Below, piece by piece: positions 16,568 to 25,495 of a stretch of 64,000 nucleotides of DNA. Numbering within the stretch: position 1 is the stretch's first letter; every line of letters begins with the position of its first letter. Source of the stretch: Tunturiibacter empetritectus. GTDB lineage: Bacteria; Acidobacteriota; Terriglobia; Terriglobales; Acidobacteriaceae. The stretch covers positions 186,001 to 250,000 of the forward strand of contig NZ_JACHDZ010000005.1 in assembly GCF_014201375.1 (NCBI RefSeq), read 5' to 3'. Under the pieces are notes generated by a model. The model made no database searches. It saw only the letters and a program-made list of their open reading frames with translations, and had not been told where the DNA came from. The position numbers and the translations under genes were made by a program.

Positions 16568-18154
16568 CTACCTAACCCAGGCCTCCCGCAAAAAATCAAA
16601 GCTCCCCGCCCCGCGAGGCACAACGCCCTCAACTCGCCGGGTATGAATCACCTCGTTATTCGGATACCAAAGTGGTATCCCCGGCAGCTCCTCCGACAAA
16701 ATCTTCTGCACCTCAACATAATCCGCTCTTCTCGCCGCCCGATCCGAGCTGGCTGCAGCCTCTGTCAGCAAAGCATCGACCCGAGCATTCGAATACCGCC
16801 CCCGATTGCCACCCTTCGGCGGAAAGCTTCCCGACCCATACGCATACCGAAAGATATCCGGGTCTTCATTGCTCCCGATCCACCGCAGCGCGTACATCTG
16901 GAACGCTCCCTTGGTCACATCCGCATAGAACGTCCCAAACTCCGCCGACCGAATCTCCAGACGAATCCCCGCAGCCCGCAACTGCTGCTGCAACACCGTC
17001 ACCATCAGCCGAGTCGTCTCGTCCGTACTCGTCTTCATCGTCAGCCGCAGTCGCACTCCATCCTTGCCAACAGCGAAGCCAGCCTCCTCCAGCAGTCTCT
17101 GCGCCCGCGCCACATCATGCGGATACTGAGCCAACTCCGCATCTCCCGCCGCCGCCCAATGTCCCGCCGGCAGCAATGTATCGGCCAGCCTGGCCTGCCC
17201 CCTCCATATCGCATCCACAATAGCCTGCCGATCCATCGCGCAAGCAATCGCCTGTCGCACCCGCTTATCTTTCAGCAACGGATCTGTAACGTTGAAGGTC
17301 ACATAAACCACCGGCGATCCAGCCCCGGACTCCACCTTCAGGTTCGGCGCACTCTCCAGCGCATGCACCATATCCAGCGTCACGACATTGCTGGCCAGAT
17401 CCGCCGATCCCTTTTTCAACTCCAGCGCAGTGGTAATAGCATCCGGCACCACCTCAAACAGAACTCGTTCAACTCTCCGTGTACCCTCCGGAACCGCCTG
17501 CATCGGTTCAATCTTCGATGCCCAGTAATCGTCATTGCGTACAACGATCACCTCTTTATCCTGAACTGCACTCACAAACCGGAACGGCCCCGACCCCACC
17601 GGATGCAACCCGAAGTCCTTCCCACTTCCACGCGCCACCACGCCAAACAATCCATCACTGACGTTGAACAACAGCCCCGCATCCGCCCGCTTCATATGTA
17701 CCACCACCGTCAGCCGGTCCTTCGCTTCCACCTTGTCCACCGCACCAAAGCCACCACCCTTCGCAGTAACCAGCGAGCCATCAATCAAACTCCGAATTGT
17801 GTAAGCAACATCCTCTGCCTCCAGCGGCCTTCCATCATGAAACCGCACCCCATCGCGCAGATGAAACACCCAGGTCAACGGATCGGACTGCTCCCAGCTC
17901 TCCGCGAGCCACGGTTGCAGCTCATAGTGCTCATCCTTCTTCACGAGAGCATCGAAGATCAACCCTCCAACTCGCTCCGATTGCGCATCCGCCCCCACCC
18001 GCAAGTCCAAATTATTCGGACTACTCTCAATAATCACCACCACAGAACCCGGCTCCTCCACCCGCCCCCGGCAACTACATAGCAGTAAGCACGTGAGAAA
18101 CAACGTCTTCATCGCGACGAGCGATGTAAAAGAAAAGGTTCTTCGATTAGTCAT
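16568..18154 (-). CDS. ABC-type peptide/nickel solute-binding lipoprotein (SBP_bac_5)
   Basis: 528-residue extracytoplasmic solute-binding protein of the DppA/OppA family. If the internal Met15 (position 18112) is the true start, the N-terminus is a clean lipoprotein signal, MKTLFLTCLLLCSC. Family signatures include NNLDLRVGADAQSERVGG, WLAESWEQSDPLTWVFHLRD and GVRFHDGRPLEAEDVAYTI near residues 45-140, and the C-terminal PLWYPNNEVIHTRRV. It would capture peptides or a similar ligand for import. No permease or ATPase gene lies next to it in this window, so its transport partners must be elsewhere. It follows the unknown gene at 18147-18752 with an 8-bp overlap and is last in the mutS-anmK run. 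Confidence 0.85.
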   Translation of the reverse strand: MTNRRTFSFTSLVAMKTLFLTCLLLCSCRGRVEEPGSVVVIIESSPNNLDLRVGADAQSERVGGLIFDALVKKDEHYELQPWLAESWEQSDPLTWVFHLRDGVRFHDGRPLEAEDVAYTIRSLIDGSLVTAKGGGFGAVDKVEAKDRLTVVVHMKRADAGLLFNVSDGLFGVVARGSGKDFGLHPVGSGPFRFVSAVQDKEVIVVRNDDYWASKIEPMQAVPEGTRRVERVLFEVVPDAITTALELKKGSADLASNVVTLDMVHALESAPNLKVESGAGSPVVYVTFNVTDPLLKDKRVRQAIACAMDRQAIVDAIWRGQARLADTLLPAGHWAAAGDAELAQYPHDVARAQRLLEEAGFAVGKDGVRLRLTMKTSTDETTRLMVTVLQQQLRAAGIRLEIRSAEFGTFYADVTKGAFQMYALRWIGSNEDPDIFRYAYGSGSFPPKGGNRGRYSNARVDALLTEAAASSDRAARRADYVEVQKILSEELPGIPLWYPNNEVIHTRRVEGVVPRGAGSFDFLREAWVR

Positions 18155-18752
18155 GGTTTAAAGGTGGATCGCTTAGGGAGGAGATGTTGTGCAAAATCTT
18201 TTGCAGATCCTCCAAGCTCTTCTCGGAACCCAATAGCGTTACTGACCACATTCCATCGTGAGAGAAACAGATGACGTGGAGAGACAAAAATCTTTTGCTA
18301 TGAGTTGAGAGGCAGGAGTAGTGCGTTTGTACGAATGCATCTCCGAAAAAACCTTCAGTCCAATCTCCCGGTTGTCGCAAACGAGGCTCAATACTCTCCC
18401 AGTGATGCATCGCTGCCCTCGAATCAAACGGCTTAAGCCTGTCGTCATGAATCTGAATCCACTCCGAACCGAGATAAGTGAGTTTTCTTGACGGCCGGCG
18501 AAGAGAAATCGAGTGTGTTCCAGCTGGAGTCTGTTCTTGTCGCCACATCAAAGGAACTTTGAGGGGTTTATTTTGATACGAGGCCGTCCAGTTGTGACTT
18601 AATCCCCAGGCGAGAGAACTGACTGGCAGCGTTACGTAAGGCAGAAGCCAAAGCGCTACCAGAATAAGTCCGATAACAAGACAGATGCGCTCTATCGGCA
18701 CCTTCCGATTCCACCATCGAACCTCATCGCCAACTGCATCAGCATCCCTCAC
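18147..18752 (-). CDS. unknown membrane-anchored protein
   Basis: Not recognised. Reading from the GTG at 18752, which overlaps the anmK stop (GTGA), gives 201 residues. A single hydrophobic segment (ICLVIGLILVALWLLPYVTL) lies near residues 22-41, followed by about 155 mostly polar residues with several Trp and Cys (MHHWESIEPRLRQPGDWTEG, THYSCLSTHSKRFLSLHV). This suggests a signal-anchored protein facing the periplasm. A longer reading from 18839 would overlap anmK by 91 bp and adds a Cys/Gly-rich stretch that looks non-coding. Codon choice is less C-rich at third positions than in mutS and anmK beside it, which hints at a different history. The solute-binding lipoprotein gene starts within its last codons. 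Confidence 0.6.
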   Translation of the reverse strand: MRDADAVGDEVRWWNRKVPIERICLVIGLILVALWLLPYVTLPVSSLAWGLSHNWTASYQNKPLKVPLMWRQEQTPAGTHSISLRRPSRKLTYLGSEWIQIHDDRLKPFDSRAAMHHWESIEPRLRQPGDWTEGFFGDAFVQTHYSCLSTHSKRFLSLHVICFSHDGMWSVTLLGSEKSLEDLQKILHNISSLSDPPLNHD

Positions 18753-19942
18753 GCGTGAGTTACCTTCCCCAAAACCACTCTTCTTTCCGCGCCAGTCGCA
18801 GCCGGAACATTCCCCGGCAGTCCGCTCCAGCTCAACCAAGCCAGCAGCGCAAACGCTACAGCCTCTTTTGCCTGCGCCGGAACCCCCAGCTCCTCCATCA
18901 ATCTCACCTTTACTCCCATCGGCTCCAGCTCAGCGCCAAGCATTCTCATCAAACAAGCATTCTTCGTTCCCCCGCCTGCAACCACAAACTCCACCCGCGA
19001 CAAAGGCGCAGCCTCTCCCACGTGCCCCCGCACAAATCTCCGGTAAGCCTGTGCAATCGAGGCTGCCGTCAACGCGGTTGCTGTGGCTACCACGTCTTCA
19101 TCGCGATCTTCCCGCCCGCCTGCCTTTCGGCACATCGCAACAAAACGCGAAACAAACGTCTCCCCAAACTGCTCTCGCCCGCAAGACTTCGGTGGCAGGG
19201 CAGAGAAGTACGTTTCCTGCAAAATCTTCTCCACCACATCTCGCAACACGGTTCCAGTCCGGGCTACAGCGCCACCACGGTCAAACTCCCGTTCGTATAG
19301 TCTCTTCATGCAGGCGTCGATCACCATATTCCCCGGCCCCGTATCGAACGCCATCAGCCCATTCGCATCAGCCTCCGCAGGGATAGCGGTCAGATTTCCA
19401 ATCCCACCAAGATTCAGCAGCACACGGCTCACCTTCGCCGAACGAAACATGCAGTAGTCCAGCATCGGCACCAACGGAGCCCCCTGCCCACCGGCAGCCA
19501 GATCCCCCGGTCTGAAATCACTCACCACCGGAACCCTCAGTCGCTCCGCAATCACCGCTGCCTCGCCCGTCTGCCACGTAGCTCGCAGCGCCCGCCCCAG
19601 GTACTTCTCCAAAGCCCCTTGGTGATAGATCGTCTGTCCATGACAACCCACCAGCTGCACCGTCACGCCGAACTTCTCCTGAGCTCTAGCCACAGCCTCG
19701 GCATACAACTCACCCAATCGCCAGTTCAATCGTGAAAGCTCCGCCACCGAGATAGCCTCGGCGTCCATCGCACTGAGCACTGCCGCTCGCAGCGTCTTCG
19801 GATAGGCCACTCCCAAATGTCCTAGCAGCTTGATTCGCGGCGTCCCACCAGCTCGAAGCGCCGGCGACACTCTGCAGATCGCGACGTCCACACCGTCCGC
19901 CGAGGTCCCACTCATCACTCCAGCCACTACCAAGCTCTTCAC
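18749..19942 (-). CDS. anmK: anhydro-N-acetylmuramic acid kinase
   Basis: 397-residue cytoplasmic kinase that opens and phosphorylates 1,6-anhydro-MurNAc to MurNAc-6-phosphate during peptidoglycan recycling. Diagnostic segments are the phosphate-binding VVAGVMSGTSADGVDVA at the N-terminus, GCHGQTIYHQG, the glycine-rich LLNLGGIGNLTAIPA, FDTGPGNMVIDACM and VVAGGGTKNACLM. Length fits AnmK (about 370-400). The GTG at 19942 was chosen because GGGAGG stands directly upstream; an ATG at 19981 is the alternative and would include a palindrome in the coding region. mutS ends 110 bp upstream on the same strand, and the next gene overlaps its stop. Confidence 0.92.
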   Translation of the reverse strand: MKSLVVAGVMSGTSADGVDVAICRVSPALRAGGTPRIKLLGHLGVAYPKTLRAAVLSAMDAEAISVAELSRLNWRLGELYAEAVARAQEKFGVTVQLVGCHGQTIYHQGALEKYLGRALRATWQTGEAAVIAERLRVPVVSDFRPGDLAAGGQGAPLVPMLDYCMFRSAKVSRVLLNLGGIGNLTAIPAEADANGLMAFDTGPGNMVIDACMKRLYEREFDRGGAVARTGTVLRDVVEKILQETYFSALPPKSCGREQFGETFVSRFVAMCRKAGGREDRDEDVVATATALTAASIAQAYRRFVRGHVGEAAPLSRVEFVVAGGGTKNACLMRMLGAELEPMGVKVRLMEELGVPAQAKEAVAFALLAWLSWSGLPGNVPAATGAERRVVLGKVTHA

Positions 19943-19952
19943 CGGGCCTCCC

Positions 19953-19969
19953 ACCGGGCAATGCCCGGT
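19953..19969. repeat. perfect inverted repeat before anmK
   Basis: ACCGGGC-AAT-GCCCGGT, a 7-bp perfect stem with a 3-base loop, lies 11 bp upstream of the anmK GTG start and next to its ribosome binding site. In the mRNA it could form a stable hairpin and limit initiation. It could equally be a weak terminator for mutS, though no T-run follows. It may also be a dispersed palindromic repeat. Confidence 0.5.
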
Positions 19970-20051
19970 CCCATGCAACACACATCACCACAAAGGGTAC
20001 ACAAGTCACGAAGTGACCGCCCGCCGCGGAGGCGGCCCATTCGGCAGGACA

Positions 20052-22733
20052 TCATCCCTTCAACTCCCGCTGTAACTCCGCCAGCAGATTCAAAGCTTCA
20101 CGTGGAGTCAGACCATCCACATCCGCCTCAGCCAACCGATCCACGATCCTCTGCGACAGCGGAGTAAACATCGTCATCTGCATCTGCACTGCCTCAGTTG
20201 GCGAAGCCTCTCTCACCTGCTGTGTCTCCGCCCGTTCGTGCACCTTCAACACCTCGCGAGCCCTCGCGATCACACCACTCGGCAAACCAGCCAGCCGCGC
20301 AACCTCAATCCCATAGCTCTTACTCGCAGGCCCCGCCTCCACCGTGTGCAGAAACACAATCCCCCCCGCAGTCTCTTTCACCGTCACGCGCAGATTCGTC
20401 AACCGAGCCAGCCGATCCGCAAGCAGCGTCAGTTCATGATAGTGCGTCGCAAACAGAGTTCTCGCTCCAATCCGGTCATGCAAGTGTTCCACTGTCGCCC
20501 ACGCCAGGCTCAATCCGTCATAAGTAGCCGTGCCGCGTCCCATCTCGTCCAGCAGCACCAGCGAGCGGTTCGTCGCCGTATTCAGGATCGCAGCCGTCTC
20601 CGTCATCTCGACCATAAACGTCGACCGCCCCCGCGCCACATTGTCGCTCGCCCCGATGCGCGTATAAATCCTATCCACCAATCCCAGCCGCATCCCTTCA
20701 GCTGGAACGAAGCTCCCCATCTGCGCCATCACCACCAGCAGCGCTGCCATGCGCAGATACGTACTCTTCCCGCCCATATTCGGCCCTGTAATCAGCAGCA
20801 CCGCAGGCCCGGCATCGGCATCCAGATGAACCGAATTCGGCACAAACCTCCCGCCCCCCGACTCCTCCATCCGCCGCTCCACCACCGGATGTCGTGCCTG
20901 CACAAACTCCAGCACGCCCGACACTTCAATCTGCGGTCGCACCCAGCCGCGCAGCGCAGCCAGATGAGCAAAGCACCCCAGCAGATCGATCTCCGCGATC
21001 TTCCTCGCCGTCTCCCGCATCCGCCCCGCCGCCTCCAGCAACTGTCTTCGCAACTCCGCAAATATCCTTCGCTCGATCTCTCCGCTTCTCTCCTGAGCGG
21101 TCAAGATCTTCGTCTCATACTCCTTCAACTCCGGAGTCGTAAATCGTTCCGCATTCACCAGCGTCTGCTTCCGCTCATAGTCGGCCGGCACCGCCTTCGC
21201 ATTTGCTTTCGTCACCTCAAGGTAGTAGCCGAACACGTTATTGAACCGCACCTTCAAAGACCCAATCCCGGTTCGTTCGCGCTCGCGTTCTTCAATCGCC
21301 GCCAACGCCTGTCGTCCACTGCGGCTCAACTCGCGCAGCTCATCCAGATCCGGATCGACTCCCACGCGAATCGCCCCGCCATCCCCAATCGACACCGGCG
21401 GCTCGTCTGCAATCGTCCGCACAATCATCTCGTGCAGATCCTCCAAAGGATCGACACTCTCCCCCAGCTCTCGCCATCGCGCCGCAGAGAACGCCTTCAC
21501 CGCCCCCACCACCCCAGGCAAACACCCCAGCGTCTTCGCCAGAGCCATCACCTCTCTCGGCCCAGCCGAATCCAGCGCAACCCGCCCCAGCAGTCTCTCC
21601 AGATCGAGCACTCCATCCATCGACCGCCGCAGATCTTCACGTCGACGCAAATCCCCCGCAGCCTCCCCCACCGCCTCCAGCCGAGCCTCAATCTCCCCCA
21701 TCCCACTCGCAGGCCGCAACAACGAAGCACGCAGCAGCCGCTTTCCCATCGGAGTACAGCAAGCATCCATCGTGTAAAAAAGCGTAGTCTGCGCCGACTC
21801 ACCAGAGAACAGCGGCTCCACCAGCTCCAGATTCCGCACACTCACCGCGTCAAGCTCGAGACACGTAGACCGCTCATAAAATCGCAGCCCATCCACATGC
21901 TCCAACCCACCCTGTTTGGTCGCCCGCATATAGTGCAGCAGAGCCCCAGCCGCCACCGCCGCCGCCTCATGTCCTCCCAGCCCCATCCCATCCAGCGAAT
22001 GCACTTTGAAGTGATTCCGCACCAGCGGCACCGCATACTCTGCCGTAAACACCCACTCCTCCACCGCCGTCTTCGTGCGAATCCCATCCAGCCCCGCCGC
22101 CGTCTCGCTCTCCCCAGCGAGATTCACACCGCCCAACAACCCCGACCCATACAACAGCTCCACCGGCCGCACCCGCCCCAACTCATCCACCAGCGCCGCC
22201 CATCCGCCAGCCCCTAGAAACTCGGTAGCCCGAAACTCGCCCGTCGAAAGATCCAGCAGCGCCAACCCACAAGTCTGTATCGTTCCCGAACCCAACACCG
22301 CCACACTCGCCAGGTAGTTGCTCTGCTCCGCCCCCAGCGCAGGATCGAGCGCAGTCCCCGGCGTCAGCACGCGCGTCACCTCCCGCCGCACCACCGACTT
22401 CGTCAGCTTCGGATCCTCCATCTGCTCCAGCAGCGCAATCTTGTACCCCATGCGCAGCAGCTTCTGCAGATACACCTCCGCCGCATGGTAGGGAACCCCG
22501 CACATCGGCTGCTTCTTCTCGCGATCACGCGCCGTCAGCGTAAGCTGCAGCAAACGCGACACAAGAATCGCATCTTCATAAAACAGCTCGTAAAAATCCC
22601 CAATTCGGCAGAACACCAGACAGTCGGGATACTGCTCCTTCGCCGCAAAGTACTGTCGCATCGCCGGCGTCGCCCCTGCCGCATCCCCCGCCAAGCTCGT
22701 TATTGTCTCGTTCGCCATCCCATTCATAATCAC
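20052..22733 (-). CDS. mutS: DNA mismatch repair protein MutS
   Basis: 893-residue mismatch-recognition ATPase. The N-terminal mismatch-binding domain has CRIGDFYELFYEDA with the Phe-x-Glu pair that stacks on mispairs. The C-terminal ATPase has Walker A GPNMGGKST, then FMVEMTETAAIL, the Walker B region SLVLLDEMGRGTATYDG and the His motif in LFATHYHELT. Size and domain order are those of MutS1. It acts in the cytoplasm with MutL, which is not in this window. The first codon could be GTG 22733 or ATG 22727. It is transcribed away from pqqA, sharing a 157-bp divergent spacer. Confidence 0.97.
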   Translation of the reverse strand: MIMNGMANETITSLAGDAAGATPAMRQYFAAKEQYPDCLVFCRIGDFYELFYEDAILVSRLLQLTLTARDREKKQPMCGVPYHAAEVYLQKLLRMGYKIALLEQMEDPKLTKSVVRREVTRVLTPGTALDPALGAEQSNYLASVAVLGSGTIQTCGLALLDLSTGEFRATEFLGAGGWAALVDELGRVRPVELLYGSGLLGGVNLAGESETAAGLDGIRTKTAVEEWVFTAEYAVPLVRNHFKVHSLDGMGLGGHEAAAVAAGALLHYMRATKQGGLEHVDGLRFYERSTCLELDAVSVRNLELVEPLFSGESAQTTLFYTMDACCTPMGKRLLRASLLRPASGMGEIEARLEAVGEAAGDLRRREDLRRSMDGVLDLERLLGRVALDSAGPREVMALAKTLGCLPGVVGAVKAFSAARWRELGESVDPLEDLHEMIVRTIADEPPVSIGDGGAIRVGVDPDLDELRELSRSGRQALAAIEERERERTGIGSLKVRFNNVFGYYLEVTKANAKAVPADYERKQTLVNAERFTTPELKEYETKILTAQERSGEIERRIFAELRRQLLEAAGRMRETARKIAEIDLLGCFAHLAALRGWVRPQIEVSGVLEFVQARHPVVERRMEESGGGRFVPNSVHLDADAGPAVLLITGPNMGGKSTYLRMAALLVVMAQMGSFVPAEGMRLGLVDRIYTRIGASDNVARGRSTFMVEMTETAAILNTATNRSLVLLDEMGRGTATYDGLSLAWATVEHLHDRIGARTLFATHYHELTLLADRLARLTNLRVTVKETAGGIVFLHTVEAGPASKSYGIEVARLAGLPSGVIARAREVLKVHERAETQQVREASPTEAVQMQMTMFTPLSQRIVDRLAEADVDGLTPREALNLLAELQRELKG

Positions 22734-22890
22734 ACAAAGGAAATAGGAGCCGAAGTCGTGTCAGCCTCTTGTGGCAGATCGCGCCGTGCGCGCAGCACGC
22801 GGTTGTCAGTTTTGCCTTTACCCAAATCCAAAGCCCAATGCGGTACACTCATAACCAGCAGTATTAGATCGTCCGTGAGAGGTTCTTTCC

Positions 22891-22977
22891 ATGACACAGT
22901 CGACCTGGGCCACGCCCGACTTTGAAGAAATCACCCTTAACTGCGAGATCAACTCCTACGCTCCCGTAGAACTCTAA
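22891..22977 (+). CDS. pqqA: PQQ precursor peptide PqqA
   Basis: 28-residue peptide, MTQSTWATPDFEEITLNCEI then NSYAPVEL. It contains the Glu and Tyr of the conserved E-x3-Y core (EINSY, Glu19 and Tyr23), which are cross-linked by PqqE and become the backbone of pyrroloquinoline quinone. Tyr23 is the fifth position after Glu19 minus one, as in known PqqA. GAGAGG lies eight bases upstream of the ATG as ribosome binding site. pqqB starts 11 bp after its stop. Such short genes are often missed; the identity is secure from the peptide core and from the pqqB-E neighbours. Confidence 0.93.
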   Translation: MTQSTWATPDFEEITLNCEINSYAPVEL

Positions 22978-22988
22978 GCAGAGTTTCC

Positions 22989-23903
22989 GTGAGGATTAAA
23001 GTCCTGGGGGCCGCCGCAGGTGGCGGCCTTCCCCAATGGAACTGTACCTGCACGAACTGTTCCGCCGTCCGCAACAACAAGCCAGACATACAAGCCAGAA
23101 CCCAATCTCAGCTTGCCGTAACGGCTAACGGAGACGCATGGTTCCTTGTCAACGCCTCCCCCGACCTTCGTCAACAACTCCTCAATAATCCCGAACTCCA
23201 CCCAGACCCCGCAAAGGGCCTGCGCAACACTCCTGTCGCCGGAATCATCCTGACCAGCGCCGATCTCGACCACGTCCTCGGCCTTCTCCTCCTGCGAGAG
23301 TTCACCCCGGTCCGCATCTACGCCACGCGCACGGTTATCGGCATTCTGAAAAAAAACAGCTTCTTCCAGATGCTCGACCGCATCCCCGGACAAAGCCGCT
23401 GGACAGAGATCGAGCCCGACGTCAGCTTTCACGCCGGCAACGGTCTCGTCTTTACTCCAATCGCACTATCCAGCAATCTCCCCAGCTACATCGGTGAACA
23501 AGAACGCGCCGCCCTCGACCCAACCGGTGCGACGATCGGGCTGATCCTCGAAGATCCTCAAGGAACCCAAGCAGCCTATCTCCCAGCTCTACCCGCGATA
23601 ACCGATCCCTTGAAGGAACGTCTCTCCAAATGTTCCACTATCTTCATAGACGGAACGTTTTGGAGCGATGACGAACTACAGAAGATCCAACCCGGAACAC
23701 CACTAGCGCGCTCCATGGGTCACCTGCCAATCGACGGCCCGGACGGCTCTCTCGCAAGCCTCAAAGATCTCATCAACACACGCAAAATCTACACTCACAT
23801 CAACAACACCAACCCGATCTTGCAGGAGCAAAGTTCAGAGCGTCGCATCGTCGAAGACGCAGGTTGGGAAGTGGCATGGGACGGACTAGAAGTATTTGGT
23901 TGA
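22989..23903 (+). CDS. pqqB: pyrroloquinoline quinone biosynthesis protein B
   Basis: 304-residue member of the metallo-beta-lactamase fold used in PQQ synthesis, thought to hydroxylate the tyrosine part of the precursor. The N-terminus has the PqqB signature RIKVLGAAAGGGLPQWNC, with the zinc-binding C-x-C-x2-C (NCTCTNC). Further conserved parts are SPDLRQQLL (here ASPDLRQQLL), LTSADLDHVLGLLLLRE, FIDGTFWSDDEL and RSMGHLPIDGPDGS. Start is GTG at 22989, 11 bp after pqqA. It ends without overlap and the next + strand gene, pqqC, begins about 500 bp later, because an opposite-strand gene lies between. Confidence 0.95.
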   Translation: MRIKVLGAAAGGGLPQWNCTCTNCSAVRNNKPDIQARTQSQLAVTANGDAWFLVNASPDLRQQLLNNPELHPDPAKGLRNTPVAGIILTSADLDHVLGLLLLREFTPVRIYATRTVIGILKKNSFFQMLDRIPGQSRWTEIEPDVSFHAGNGLVFTPIALSSNLPSYIGEQERAALDPTGATIGLILEDPQGTQAAYLPALPAITDPLKERLSKCSTIFIDGTFWSDDELQKIQPGTPLARSMGHLPIDGPDGSLASLKDLINTRKIYTHINNTNPILQEQSSERRIVEDAGWEVAWDGLEVFG

Positions 23904-23926
23904 TTCACACTGAGTTGTAGGCTGTG

Positions 23927-24304
23927 TTACTCGGTGGCTGCTGTACCGAGCCAAAATATGAGCATTCCCAACGCGCAAAGAGGGGCGTACCAGCGAAGAG
24001 CGTTGCCGCGTCGCGCTCCAGCGATTGAAAGAATCAACGCCAGCAAAGACAACAACGTTCCCCATCTGTAAATTCGCAGTAAAGATGGATCATAGTAGCG
24101 AAAGTTGTGAAAGTGTCCGTAATAGAGTGATGAGATCGCAAGTAAAGCAGAACTAGATCCTAAAACAAACCCGCAAAGTGTTATCACTGACGTGAGATTG
24201 AGAGGCTCTCGCACTTTTCCGAATCTGATCCATCCAATTACGAATGCCATCGGCAACGCGATATATATGGAAACTGCATAGACAAAAAAGATTATCGTTT
24301 GCAT
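23927..24304 (-). CDS. small multi-span membrane protein, unknown
   Basis: 125-residue protein with four predicted membrane spans: about residues 4-25 (IIFFVYAVSIYIALPMAFVI), 38-60 (LTSVITLCGFVLGSSSALLA), 82-98 (WGTLLSLLALILSIAG) and 105-121 (WYAPLCALGMLIFWLG). No family recognised. It sits on the opposite strand between pqqB and pqqC, 23 bp from pqqB, and so breaks the usual pqqABCDE order. Its base use is richer in A/T than the pqq genes on both sides, which suggests a later arrival. The coding call rests on the regular hydrophobic pattern and lack of an alternative frame. Confidence 0.55.
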   Translation of the reverse strand: MQTIIFFVYAVSIYIALPMAFVIGWIRFGKVREPLNLTSVITLCGFVLGSSSALLAISSLYYGHFHNFRYYDPSLLRIYRWGTLLSLLALILSIAGARRGNALRWYAPLCALGMLIFWLGTAATE

Positions 24305-24410
24305 TGTCCCGTGACCTATTTTTCCCCGTTACATCGATTTGCGAGCATGACTATCCTAAGCCCTCAAAATACCGTAGCCGGATTTATCAGAAAAGTTGCG
24401 AGGTAAGTGT

Positions 24411-25181
24411 TTGCCCAAATTCGCTAAAAGTACTTTAGATCAAACAGAGTCGCATCCGCTGAGCAAGACCGAGCTGCGTCAACGCCTTCAACAGGTAGGC
24501 GAGGCGATGTATCACCACAAACATCCCTTTCACCTGCGCATGCACTCAGGCGAACTCACACGCGGCCAGATGCAGGCCTGGGTGTTGAATCGCTTCTACT
24601 ACCAGAGCCGCATCCCCATCAAAGACGCCATCATCCTCTCGAAGTCCGAAGACGTAGCCTTCCGCCGAGCGTGGCGCAAACGCATCATCGACCACGACGG
24701 CGACACCGGCGCAGGCGGCATCGAAAAATGGCTGCAGCTCGCAGAGGCCGCCGGTCTCGACCGCAGCTACGTCATCAGCACCCAGGCCATCCTCCCCGGC
24801 GTTCGTTACGCCGTCGACGCCTACATCGACCTCGTCACCCACAGCACTCTGCTCGAAGCCGTCTCCTCCTCGCTCACCGAGTTATTCGCCGGACAACTGA
24901 TCGCTTTGCGCATGGACGCTCTCGCGAAGCACTACCCCTGGCTTCAAGATGGCCTCGCCTACTTCCAGGGCCGTCTCACCCAAGCTCCCGAAGACGCCGC
25001 ATTCGCCTTCGACTACGCCGCCGAACACGCCGACACCCCGGGACTGCAATCGTTAGTAGTCCGCTCCCTCGAACGAAAGTGCGCGCTCCTCTGGGCCCAA
25101 CTCGACGCCCTGCACTACAGCTACGTTGATCCAGGATCACTCCCCCCACAGCCCAACATCTTCCGCCCCGAGACGTCATGA
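24411..25181 (+). CDS. pqqC: pyrroloquinoline-quinone synthase PqqC
   Basis: Cofactorless oxidase that performs the last step of PQQ synthesis, ring closure and oxidation of AHQQ by O2. Family markers: YHHKHPFHLRMHSGELT, VLNRFYYQSRIPIKDA, the region RIIDHDGD then GAGGIEKWLQLAEAAG, and the all-helical TENO/THI-4 fold throughout. The start is uncertain: TTG 24411 follows the purine-rich AGGTAAG, giving 256 residues; a TTG at 24396 is in frame too. The stop overlaps the pqqD start (ATGA at 25178), so C and D are coupled. Promoter must lie in 24305-24410 if the opposite-strand gene blocks read-through from pqqB. Confidence 0.93.
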   Translation: MPKFAKSTLDQTESHPLSKTELRQRLQQVGEAMYHHKHPFHLRMHSGELTRGQMQAWVLNRFYYQSRIPIKDAIILSKSEDVAFRRAWRKRIIDHDGDTGAGGIEKWLQLAEAAGLDRSYVISTQAILPGVRYAVDAYIDLVTHSTLLEAVSSSLTELFAGQLIALRMDALAKHYPWLQDGLAYFQGRLTQAPEDAAFAFDYAAEHADTPGLQSLVVRSLERKCALLWAQLDALHYSYVDPGSLPPQPNIFRPETS

Positions 25182-25465
25182 GCGAGACCCCCGCAGACAC
25201 CAGAATCCCGCGCCTGGCAGTAGGTTGTCGCGTACGCACCGTCTCGCCCGACGAAGCAATGCTTTTAGTCCCCGAGGGTGCATTGAAGCTCAAAGGCTCA
25301 GCCAGCGAGATCATCAGTCTCATCGACGGACAGCGCTCCGTCGAAGCAATCACAATCGAACTCCAACAGAAGCACGCCACAACCGACTCATCACAGATCA
25401 CCGCCGAGGTAAAACAGTTCCTCGACAAACTCCACGCACGCAGCGTCCTCCTCTACAACGACTAA
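25178..25465 (+). CDS. pqqD: PQQ peptide chaperone PqqD
   Basis: 95-residue RiPP recognition element protein that binds the PqqA leader and presents it to PqqE. Characteristic parts are LLVPEGALKLKGSASEIISL, DGQRSVEAITIELQQK and EVKQFLDKLHARSVLLYND, matching the PqqD winged-helix fold. Length is usual for a stand-alone PqqD. It starts within the pqqC stop and is separated from pqqE by a 713-bp non-coding stretch filled with hairpin repeats, whereas the two are normally adjacent. Confidence 0.93.
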   Translation: MSETPADTRIPRLAVGCRVRTVSPDEAMLLVPEGALKLKGSASEIISLIDGQRSVEAITIELQQKHATTDSSQITAEVKQFLDKLHARSVLLYND

Positions 25466-25495
25466 AGCATCTTCCCATATCAAAAGATATCGTCA

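Noticed and set aside
16514..18082. 522-residue open frame on the + strand, antisense to the solute-binding lipoprotein
   Set aside because: Rich in His, Pro, Arg and Ser with no family features; it mirrors the C-biased third positions of the real - strand gene.
20238..22217. 659-residue + strand frame antisense to mutS
   Set aside because: Arg/His/Gln-rich shadow of a certain gene; no start context or domain.
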